Shown one piece after another: positions 57,278 to 64,000 of a stretch of 64,000 bases of DNA; position 1 is the stretch's first letter; each line of letters opens with the position of its first letter. Source of the DNA: Arthrobacter antioxidans (GTDB taxonomy: Bacteria > Actinomycetota > Actinomycetes > Actinomycetales > Micrococcaceae); the NCBI RefSeq assembly GCF_023100725.1, contig NZ_CP095501.1, positions 744,001 to 808,000 of the forward strand. The letters are read 5' to 3'. Position numbers and translations under genes: made by a program. Under the pieces are notes generated by a model that searched no databases, had not been told where the DNA came from, and was given only the letters and a program-made list of their open reading frames with translations.

Positions 57278-60151
57278 GTGATTAACATGTTACTTATGGC
57301 AATGATGCTTTCGGCACCCCGGTCCCTCGTCTCCGAGCTCCAGGCCCGAGGCGTGCAGGATGCGCGGGATGATGCGACCTCGCGGGCCGTCTACTCGAGC
57401 GACGCGTCGCTGTACCGGGTGCGGCCGGCCGCCGTCGTCTTCCCTCGGCACCTGGACGAGGTGCTCACCACCCTCGAGGTGTGCCGGGAACGCGGAGTCC
57501 CGTTCACGTCCCGCGGTGCCGGAACCTCCCTGGCAGGCAACGCGATCGGTCGCGGCGTCGTCGTCGACTTCAGCCGGCACCTGAACCGGGTCCTCGAGTT
57601 CGATGCCGAAGCGCGCACCGCCGTCGTCGAGCCCGGGGCGGTCCATGCGACGCTGCAGAAGGTGGCGCTGGCCCAGGGCCTGCGGTTCGGCCCCGATCCC
57701 TCCACGCACACGCGCTGCACCGTGGGCGGGATGATCGGCAACAACGCGTGCGGTTCACGCGCCCTCGCCTACGGGCGCACCGCGGACAACGTGACGCACC
57801 TCGATGTCGTCACCGGATCCGGCACGCGGCTCCGCCTGGGTCCGGACGGCACCCCGTCGTCGCCGGAGACCGATGCGCTGCGCTCCCTGGTCGGGGCGGA
57901 GCTGGGCACGATCCGCACCGAACTGGGCCGGTTCGGGCGCCAGGTATCCGGCTATTCGTTGGAGCACCTGCTGCCGGAGCGCGGCTTCGACCTGCGAAGG
58001 GCACTCGTCGGCAGCGAGGGGACCCTCGCCGTCGTCCTGGAGGCGGGCGTGCGCCTCGTGGCCGACGCGCCGCACAAGACCATGGTGGTGCTGGGTTTCC
58101 CCGACATCGGGGCCGCTGGCGACGCCGTTCCCGCGGTGCTGCCGTTCGCGCCCACCGCCTGCGAAGGACTCGACTCCCGGATCGTCCAGGTGGTGCGGAC
58201 CCGCAAGGGCCCGCAGGCCGTCCCCGAGCTGCCGGGGGGTGCGGCCTGGCTGTTTGTCGAGGTGTCCGGCGATGACCCGCTCGAGGTGGCCCACCGCGCC
58301 GGGCTCGTCGCCGGCATCGATGCTGCCCGGCACTCGAGGATCATCACCGATACACGGCAGGCCGCCGCCCTGTGGCGCATCCGCGAGGACGGGGGAGGGC
58401 TCGCCGGGCGGTCGCCGGCAGGCGCCCCCGCGCATGCCGGCTGGGAGGACTCCGCGGTGCCGCCCGAGAGCCTCGGGGACTATCTCCGCGAGTTCGACGA
58501 GCTCCTCCTCGCGCATTCCCTCACCGGGTTCCCCTTCGGGCACTTCGGGGACGGCTGCGTCCACATCCGGCTCGATTTCCCGTTGCAGCGCGACGACGGC
58601 GCAGCGGCGTTCCGCGCGTTCCTGACCGACGCGGCGGTACTGGTCGCCCGCTACGGAGGCTCCCTCTCGGGCGAGCACGGGGACGGGCGGGCCCGCAGCG
58701 AACTCCTTCCGTACATGTATTCCCCCGCGGCCATCGGCCTGTTCGGGAAGGTGAAGGGGATCCTCGACCCGGCCAACCTCCTGAATCCCGGCATCCTCGT
58801 GGACCCCGAACCACTGGATGCGAACGTGCGCGTGGCCGAGGCCGGACCGCTGCGGACCGGTCTCGGGTTCGGCTACCAGCACGATGCGGGCGACTTCAGC
58901 CAGGCGGTGCACCGCTGCACGGGCGTGGGCCTGTGCCGTGCGGCGCATGCGGACAACAGCGCCGTGATGTGCCCGTCCTACCTGGCGACCCGCGAGGAGA
59001 AGGACTCGACCCGCGGCCGCGCCAGGGCGCTTCAGGAGATGATCAACGGGGGTGCACCACGGGGAAGCAAGCCCGACTGGCGCGCGGCCGAGGTGCATGA
59101 AGCACTCGATTTGTGCCTGTCCTGCAAGGGCTGCTCCTCGGACTGCCCCACGGGAACCGACATGGCTGCGTACAAGGCCGAGGTGCTCCACCAGAGCTAC
59201 AAGGGCCGGCTGCGTCCGGCATCGCATTACTCACTCGGCTGGCTGCCGCGCTGGGCCGGCCTCGCGGCGCGGGCACCGCGGGCCCTGAACTTCCTGATGC
59301 AGCTGCCAGGGATCCGCCAGGCCGGTCTGCGGATGGCCGGTGTGGACCAGCGCCGGACCATTCCGGCGTTCGCACCCCAGACCTTCCACGCCTGGTTCCG
59401 GGGCCGTCAGCCGTCCGAGGCGCCCGCCGCCCGGCCCGTCCTGCTGTGGGCTGATTCGTTCACCGACAACTTCTCCCCTGACGTAGGACAGGCCGCGGTA
59501 CGTGTCCTCGAAGCAGCGGGCTATGAGGTGCGTCTTCCCGAGAAGCCGCTGTGCTGCGGGCTGACCTGGATCTCCACGGGACAGCTCGACTCCGCGCGGA
59601 AGACCCTGCACTCGACCGTGGAGGTGCTGAAGCAGTCCGTCACCGAGGGCATCCCAATCGTCGGCCTCGAACCGTCCTGTACGGGCGTGTTGAGATCGGA
59701 CGCCGTGGAACTGCTGGGGACCGAGGCGGCGCGTGCCGTGGCGCGGTCCACCCACACCCTCGCCGAATTCCTCGGCACCGTGCCCGGCTACGAGCCGCCC
59801 CGTCTGGACGGAACCGTGGTGGTGGCGCAGCCACACTGCCACCACCACGCCGTCATGGGCTGGAGCCCCGACGCGGCCCTGCTGGAGCAGGCCGGTGCGA
59901 CCGTCCGGAAGCTGGGCGGATGCTGCGGGCTCGCCGGCAACTTCGGCGTGGAACGGGGGCACTACGAGATCTCCGTCCAGATCGCCGAGCAGCAGCTCCT
60001 GCCGGCCATCCGATCGACCACGGAGGACGCCGTGGTGCTCGCGGACGGATACTCGTGCCGGACCCAGATCGAGGATCTGAGCGACCGCCGCGGCATCCAC
60101 CTGGCGCAGCTGCTCGACCCGGCGGCGCATCGGCCCGGTGAGGTGCCCTAG
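57278..60151 (+). CDS. FAD-linked and Fe-S 2-hydroxyacid dehydrogenase (D-2-hydroxyglutarate dehydrogenase / GlcD-GlcF-like fusion)
   Basis: A ~957-residue two-part enzyme. The N-terminal half is a GlcD-type flavoprotein: PFTSRGAGTSLAGNAIGRG, TVGGMIGNNACGSRAL, ALVGSEGTLAVVLEAG, GHFGDGCVHIRLD and GEHGDGRARSELL. The C-terminal half has 4Fe-4S ligands (CTGVGLC, CLSCKGCSSDCPTG) and two CCG motifs (LCCGLTW, GGCCGLAGNFG). This is the YdiJ-like layout that oxidises D-2-hydroxyglutarate, D-lactate or glycolate and feeds electrons to quinones. GTG 57278 has AGAGGGG eight bases upstream; ATG 57287 or 57296 are alternatives. Confidence 0.88.
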   Translation: MINMLLMAMMLSAPRSLVSELQARGVQDARDDATSRAVYSSDASLYRVRPAAVVFPRHLDEVLTTLEVCRERGVPFTSRGAGTSLAGNAIGRGVVVDFSRHLNRVLEFDAEARTAVVEPGAVHATLQKVALAQGLRFGPDPSTHTRCTVGGMIGNNACGSRALAYGRTADNVTHLDVVTGSGTRLRLGPDGTPSSPETDALRSLVGAELGTIRTELGRFGRQVSGYSLEHLLPERGFDLRRALVGSEGTLAVVLEAGVRLVADAPHKTMVVLGFPDIGAAGDAVPAVLPFAPTACEGLDSRIVQVVRTRKGPQAVPELPGGAAWLFVEVSGDDPLEVAHRAGLVAGIDAARHSRIITDTRQAAALWRIREDGGGLAGRSPAGAPAHAGWEDSAVPPESLGDYLREFDELLLAHSLTGFPFGHFGDGCVHIRLDFPLQRDDGAAAFRAFLTDAAVLVARYGGSLSGEHGDGRARSELLPYMYSPAAIGLFGKVKGILDPANLLNPGILVDPEPLDANVRVAEAGPLRTGLGFGYQHDAGDFSQAVHRCTGVGLCRAAHADNSAVMCPSYLATREEKDSTRGRARALQEMINGGAPRGSKPDWRAAEVHEALDLCLSCKGCSSDCPTGTDMAAYKAEVLHQSYKGRLRPASHYSLGWLPRWAGLAARAPRALNFLMQLPGIRQAGLRMAGVDQRRTIPAFAPQTFHAWFRGRQPSEAPAARPVLLWADSFTDNFSPDVGQAAVRVLEAAGYEVRLPEKPLCCGLTWISTGQLDSARKTLHSTVEVLKQSVTEGIPIVGLEPSCTGVLRSDAVELLGTEAARAVARSTHTLAEFLGTVPGYEPPRLDGTVVVAQPHCHHHAVMGWSPDAALLEQAGATVRKLGGCCGLAGNFGVERGHYEISVQIAEQQLLPAIRSTTEDAVVLADGYSCRTQIEDLSDRRGIHLAQLLDPAAHRPGEVP
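57283..57292. promoter_or_regulatory. palindrome at the start of the FAD/Fe-S gene
   Basis: TAACATGTTA is a perfect 10-bp palindrome, with partial symmetry extending to AAGTGAT and ACTT outside it. It overlaps the possible start codons of the rightward gene and lies 59 bases before the divergent FAH-type gene. It resembles short FCD-GntR sites. Confidence 0.4.
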
Positions 60152-60161
60152 GCGGGCCTGC

Positions 60162-61928
60162 TCAGCCCGGCTCCTGGACGAGGCTCCGCGGAGCGTCCCG
60201 CTCCGGGAGTTCCGTGCTCTGCAGGAACCGGAAGTCGCACCCTTCGTCGGCCTGGGTCACCTCCGACACGTACAGCTTCCGGTACCCGCGCGCGGCGGCC
60301 GGGGGAGAGGGTAGGCCCAGCTCGTCCTCGCGCCGCATCAGCTCCTCGGAGGAGACGTCAAGGTGGATCGCGCGGCGGCTGACGCTCAGGGTGATGGTGT
60401 CGCCGGTCTGCACGAGCCGCAGCGGCCCGCCGACCGCGGACTCGGGAGTGACATGGAGGACGACGGCGCCGGCAGCGGTTCCCGACATCCGGCCGTCCGA
60501 GATGCGCACCATGTCCTTCACCCCCTGCGCGGCGAGCTTCCGGGGAATGGGGAGGTACCCGGCCTCGGGCATGCCGGGTGCTCCGACCGGGCCGATGTTC
60601 CGCAGGACGAGGATGTCCTCGGCGGAGACGTCGAGGGCGTCGTCGTCGATCCGTGCCGCGAGGTCTGCTGCGTCCTCGAAGACCACGGCACGGCCCGTGT
60701 GCTCCAGCAGATGGGCTGACACGGCTGCCTGCTTGATGATGGCGCCCCCCGGCGCGAGGTTGCCGCGCAGGACGGCGAGACTGCCTTCCGGATACACGGG
60801 GTCGGTGAGTGGCCGCACGATGTCGGAGGGGAAGCCCGGCCCCGCGGCGTCCAGTTCCTCGCCCAGGGTGCGTCCGGTGACCGTCGGCGCGTCACGGTGG
60901 ATGAGGTCCCCGAGTTCGCGCAGGACAGCGGGCACGCCGCCGGCCCGATGGAAGTCCTCCATGTAGTAGGTGCCCGTCGGTTTCAGGTCGACCAGGACGG
61001 GTGTCTCGGCGCTCATCCGGTCCAGGTCCTCAAGGCCGAGACGGATCCCGAGGCGGCCGGCGACGGCGGTCAGGTGGATGATCGCGTTGGTCGACCCGCC
61101 GATGGCCAGCAGGACCCGGAGCCCGTTCTCGAAGGCCTGCTGCGTCAGCACGGTGCCCATGTCCGTGCCGCGCGCGGCGAGTGCCACCGCCTGGGTCCCG
61201 GTCCGTTCGGCGATCCGCACGCGGTCGGCCGTCACGGCAGGCGGGCTCGCGCTGCCGGGCAGGGCGATGCCCATGGCCTCCGTGAGGCAGGCCATGGTGC
61301 TGGCGGTGCCCATGACGGAGCACGTGCCGACGCTTCCCACGAGCCGCGAGTTGACGTCGTCGATCTCCTGCCGGTCGATCTCGCCGCTGCGGAACTTCCC
61401 CCAGAACGCCCGGCAGTCCGTGCACGCACCGACCCGCTGCCCGCGGTGCCCGCCGGTCAGCATGGACCCCGTGACCAGCGTGATCGCCGGGACGCCCGCG
61501 GACGCCGCGCCCATCAGCTGGGCGGGGACCGTCTTGTCGCAGCCGCCGATGAGCACCACGGCGTCCATGGGCTGCGCGCGGATCATCTCCTCGGTGTCCA
61601 TCGACATGAGGTTGCGCAGGAACATGCTGGTGGGCTGGGAGAAGCTCTCGTGCAGCGAGATGGTCGGGAAATCGATGGGTAGACCGCCGGCCATCAGCAC
61701 GCCCCGCTTGACGGCGTCGAGCAGTGCGGGCATGTTGCCGTGGCACGGATTGAAGCCGCTGCCCGTGTTGACGATGCCGATGACCGGCTTGTCCAGCGCG
61801 TCGTCCGAGTACCCGGCCCCCTTGATGAAGGCCTTGCGGAGAAAGAGGGAGAACCCCTCGTCGCCGTAACTGGTGAGACCCCGCCGGATTCCGGAGGCCC
61901 GGCCGGCGGGAGCAGCAGATTCCCTCAT
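60162..61928 (-). CDS. IlvD/Edd-family dehydratase (aldonate dehydratase type)
   Basis: A 588-residue Fe-S dehydratase. The cluster cysteines are Cys62 (GFNPCHGN), Cys130 (IGGCDKTVPA) and Cys203 (VGTCSVMG), spaced as in L-arabinonate/xylonate dehydratases, with ACTDCRAF between. Mg-binding and C-terminal motifs RISDGRMSGTAAGAV are intact. The length is closer to sugar-acid dehydratases than to IlvD (~615) or Edd. It would convert an aldonate to a 2-keto-3-deoxy acid. It is four bases behind the acyl-CoA dehydrogenase gene on the same strand. It converges on the FAD/Fe-S gene. Confidence 0.85.
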   Translation of the reverse strand: MRESAAPAGRASGIRRGLTSYGDEGFSLFLRKAFIKGAGYSDDALDKPVIGIVNTGSGFNPCHGNMPALLDAVKRGVLMAGGLPIDFPTISLHESFSQPTSMFLRNLMSMDTEEMIRAQPMDAVVLIGGCDKTVPAQLMGAASAGVPAITLVTGSMLTGGHRGQRVGACTDCRAFWGKFRSGEIDRQEIDDVNSRLVGSVGTCSVMGTASTMACLTEAMGIALPGSASPPAVTADRVRIAERTGTQAVALAARGTDMGTVLTQQAFENGLRVLLAIGGSTNAIIHLTAVAGRLGIRLGLEDLDRMSAETPVLVDLKPTGTYYMEDFHRAGGVPAVLRELGDLIHRDAPTVTGRTLGEELDAAGPGFPSDIVRPLTDPVYPEGSLAVLRGNLAPGGAIIKQAAVSAHLLEHTGRAVVFEDAADLAARIDDDALDVSAEDILVLRNIGPVGAPGMPEAGYLPIPRKLAAQGVKDMVRISDGRMSGTAAGAVVLHVTPESAVGGPLRLVQTGDTITLSVSRRAIHLDVSSEELMRREDELGLPSPPAAARGYRKLYVSEVTQADEGCDFRFLQSTELPERDAPRSLVQEPG

Positions 61929-61932
61929 GCGG

Positions 61933-63093
61933 CTACCGGAACGCGGGGATGCCGGTGATGTGACTGCCGAGGATCAGCGTGTGCACCTCGTCGGTCCCCT
62001 CATAGGTGCGCACGCTCTCCAGGTTGTTCGCGTGGCGCAGCGGGGAGTAGTCGAGCGTCACACCGTTCCCCCCGAGCATCGCGCGTGCTTCCCGGCAGAT
62101 CTCGATGGCCTCGCGGCAGTTGTTGAGCTTTCCCACGGAGATCTGGTGGGGTTGCAGGGTGCCGGCATCCTTGAGGCGTCCCGTCTGCAGGGCCAACAGC
62201 ATCCCCTTGTTGATCTCCAGGGCCATGTTGACGAGCTTGAGCTGGGTGAGCTGGTAGCCGGCCAGCGGTCGGCCGAACTGCAGGCGCTCCAGCGAGTAGT
62301 CGAGCGCGGCGTAGTAGCTGTCGCGTGCGGCTCCCATGGCGCCCCAGATGATGCCGTAGCGGGCCTCGTTGAGGCACTCGAAGGGGCCGCGAAGTCCTTT
62401 CGCCTTCGGGAGCAGCGCGGTGCCGGGCAGCCGGATATCGGTGAGTTCGACGTCGCACTGGATCGACGCCCGCATGGAGAGCTTCTGGACGATCGGGGTG
62501 GCCTTGAACCCCGGGCTGTCGGTGGGTACCACGAAGCCGCGGACGCCGTCGTCGGTCATCGCCCAGATGATGGCCACCTGCGCCACCGAGGCGAGGCCGA
62601 TCCAGCGCTTGCTGCCGTTGAGGATCCAGTCGTCGCCGTCCCGCTTGGCGAACGTGAGCATGCTGCCGGGATCGGAGCCTCCAGTGGGTTCGGTGAGGCC
62701 GAAGCAGCCGATCGCCGATCCGGCGGCCATCCTCGGCAGCCATTCGTTCTTCTGCTCCTCCGAACCGTGCTTCGCGATGGCGCTCATCGCCAGGGACCCC
62801 TGGACGCTGACGAACGTGCGCAGGCCGGAGTCGCCGGCCTCGAGTTCCATGGCCGCGAGCCCGTATTCGACGGAGCTCCGGCCCGGGCAGCCGTAGCCCT
62901 TGATGTGCATGCCGAGGAGCCCGAGTTCCGCCATGCGCGGCACGATCTCCAGGGGGAACTCCGCGCGGTCGTACCAGTCGGCGATGTTCGGCTTGATGGC
63001 GGTGTCCACGAAGCCGCGGACGCGGTCACGCAGGGCACGCTCGTCCTCGGTGAGGAGTGCGTCGATGTCGAGAAGGTCTGAACGGTCGGTCAT
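61933..63093 (-). CDS. acyl-CoA dehydrogenase, glutaryl-CoA dehydrogenase type
   Basis: A 386-residue flavoprotein. GYGCPGRSSVEYGL, DSGLRTFVSVQGSLAM, GCFGLTEPTGGSDPGSM and RTYEGTDEVHTLILG (with catalytic Glu) are the glutaryl-CoA dehydrogenase pattern. It would oxidise and decarboxylate glutaryl-CoA to crotonyl-CoA. ATG 63093 with GGAAAG seven bases upstream is chosen; the frame is open beyond it. The CoA-transferase gene upstream on the same strand ends five bases before, so activation and oxidation are coupled in one operon. Confidence 0.85.
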   Translation of the reverse strand: MTDRSDLLDIDALLTEDERALRDRVRGFVDTAIKPNIADWYDRAEFPLEIVPRMAELGLLGMHIKGYGCPGRSSVEYGLAAMELEAGDSGLRTFVSVQGSLAMSAIAKHGSEEQKNEWLPRMAAGSAIGCFGLTEPTGGSDPGSMLTFAKRDGDDWILNGSKRWIGLASVAQVAIIWAMTDDGVRGFVVPTDSPGFKATPIVQKLSMRASIQCDVELTDIRLPGTALLPKAKGLRGPFECLNEARYGIIWGAMGAARDSYYAALDYSLERLQFGRPLAGYQLTQLKLVNMALEINKGMLLALQTGRLKDAGTLQPHQISVGKLNNCREAIEICREARAMLGGNGVTLDYSPLRHANNLESVRTYEGTDEVHTLILGSHITGIPAFR

Positions 63094-63097
63094 GGGT

Positions 63098-64000
63098 CTA
63101 CTTTCCGGTAGCGGCGGGCTGGAGGTTGGAGGTGAACGTTGCTCCGTCGTGTTCCCCGAGGAGCGGGGGCACCCGCGTGTAGCTCGCGGGCGTCTCGGAG
63201 AGGCGGATCGGGTTGGCCACCTGTTGACTGGTGCGTCCGGTGGTGGGGTCGGTGATCTCGACGACCGGGGTGAGCCCCAGGTCCTCGGCGAGGGAGAGCG
63301 CCTCGGCAATGGAATTGACCTTGCCGGCGGGCACGCCCGCCGAACTGAGGAGGCGGGCCCATTCGACGGCGCTCCTGGTGCCGAGTTGTTCCTCGAGCAG
63401 GACCTTCAGGGCGTCCCGGTGCGCCACACGCTGCGAGTTGCCCCGGAAGCGGGGGTCGACGGCGAGGTCCGGGACGCCGAGGACGCGGACCAGCGACTCG
63501 AACTGCTTGTCCGTTCCGACGGCGATCGCCACGGGGCCGTCGGCCGTGAGCAGGGTTTCGTAGGGGGCGATGCTGGGGTGGGCATTTCCCATCCGCTGGG
63601 GCGCCTGGCCGGTCGCCAGGGTGCTCGATGCCTGATTGACCAGCCCGGAGAGCAGGGACGACAGCAGGTTGACCTCCACGCGCTGGCCCTTTCCGGTGGC
63701 GTCCCTGGAGCGCAGTGCGGCGAGGATCCCCACCACGGCGTTCTGGCCGGTGACCACATCCACCAGGGCCACTCCCACCTTGCTCGGCTCGGAGTCCTGC
63801 GAACCGGTGACGCTCATCAGCCCTCCCACCGCCTGGACGAGGAGGTCGTAGCCGGGCAGGTGCGCTCCGCCGGTGCTGCCGAAGCCGGTGATGGAGCAGT
63901 ACACCAGGTCCGGCCGGCGTTCGACGAGGGATTCGTAGTCCAGCCCGAAACGCTGCATGACTCCGGGGCGGAAGTTCTCGATGACGATGTCGGCTTCCAG
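63098..64000 (-). CDS. class III CoA-transferase (CaiB/BaiF family), 5' end outside the window
   Basis: The last 300 residues of a formyl-CoA-transferase-type enzyme. The frame is open to the window edge, with VIENFRPGVMQRFGLDYESL, PDLVYCSITGFGSTGG, GYDLLVQAVGGLMSVTG and GVALVDVVTGQNAVVGI, all typical. About 80-100 N-terminal residues including the catalytic Asp region are beyond base 64000. Next to a glutaryl-CoA dehydrogenase it probably makes glutaryl-CoA from glutarate and a donor CoA ester, like SUGCT. Other dicarboxylates are possible. Confidence 0.88.
   Translation of the reverse strand: MEADIVIENFRPGVMQRFGLDYESLVERRPDLVYCSITGFGSTGGAHLPGYDLLVQAVGGLMSVTGSQDSEPSKVGVALVDVVTGQNAVVGILAALRSRDATGKGQRVEVNLLSSLLSGLVNQASSTLATGQAPQRMGNAHPSIAPYETLLTADGPVAIAVGTDKQFESLVRVLGVPDLAVDPRFRGNSQRVAHRDALKVLLEEQLGTRSAVEWARLLSSAGVPAGKVNSIAEALSLAEDLGLTPVVEITDPTTGRTSQQVANPIRLSETPASYTRVPPLLGEHDGATFTSNLQPAATGK

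Overview
The window is high-GC actinobacterial DNA. Gene content and style (GTG/TTG starts, tightly overlapping GTGA/ATGA junctions, TAnnnT -10 boxes, muropeptide recycling genes, DUF6221 and helicase-associated-domain proteins) suggest the Micrococcaceae, probably an Arthrobacter relative. That is an inference from gene style, not a species call. No rRNA, tRNA or CRISPR array was seen.

Layout. (1) 1-10.6 kb is a compact cell-wall recycling locus. A dipeptide-type ABC transporter, an LD-carboxypeptidase, two serine beta-lactamase-fold hydrolases and a HAD phosphatase run rightward. They converge on a leftward set: dipeptide epimerase, murQ and nagZ. The murQ promoter carries a tandem palindrome and a six-codon leader ORF. 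(2) 10.7-19.2 kb is decayed accessory DNA: frameshifted small genes, a paralogue pair with one dead copy, a GmrSD-type restriction protein with a C-terminal RAMA-like domain, a 52-base poly-C run, a truncated ParB and an ISL3 transposase scrap. (3) 19.2-32.7 kb is a defence island: a type III restriction-modification pair, an HhH-GPD-like protein, a zinc-ribbon membrane protein, IS3 debris, and a module of PLD-nuclease/helicase/DUF3427 protein, small membrane protein and a second HhH-GPD-like protein. (4) 32.7-46.6 kb is chromosomal DNA interrupted by cargo segments. Native genes are a GAF/kinase/LuxR fusion, an alpha/beta hydrolase, an SRPBCC protein, a GlcG-like protein and an aldolase-HAD-dhaL-dhaK operon. 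Cargo includes an integrase relic, an AbiH-like abortive infection gene and several lipoproteins. Several cargo segments are bordered by broken second copies of the adjacent native gene end. (5) 46.6-49.6 kb holds an ArsR-type operator with arsD and arsA but no pump, then a membrane protein. (6) 49.6-52.6 kb is a pair of paralogous 98-residue genes forming about 365-bp inverted repeats around a phosphoribosyltransferase-hydrolase fusion and a hemerythrin. (7) 52.7-64 kb is an organic-acid catabolic locus: L-2-hydroxyglutarate oxidase, Ldh-family dehydrogenase, FCD GntR regulator, FAH-family hydrolase, a giant FAD/Fe-S 2-hydroxyacid dehydrogenase, an IlvD/Edd dehydratase, a glutaryl-CoA-dehydrogenase-like enzyme and a class III CoA-transferase cut by the window edge.

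How the genes work together. Region 1 should import and dismantle muropeptides: sugars through NagZ and MurQ, peptides through the LD-carboxypeptidase and epimerase. Regions 2-4 hold at least four independent phage-defence candidates next to decayed mobile DNA. Region 7 fits either glutarate/2-hydroxyglutarate use or a non-phosphorylating aldonate route that ends in a 2-hydroxyacid; sequence alone does not decide.

Limits: all family calls are by eye from motifs. Identity levels of repeats are eye estimates. Start codons are chosen on ribosome-binding sites and overlaps and remain uncertain where stated.
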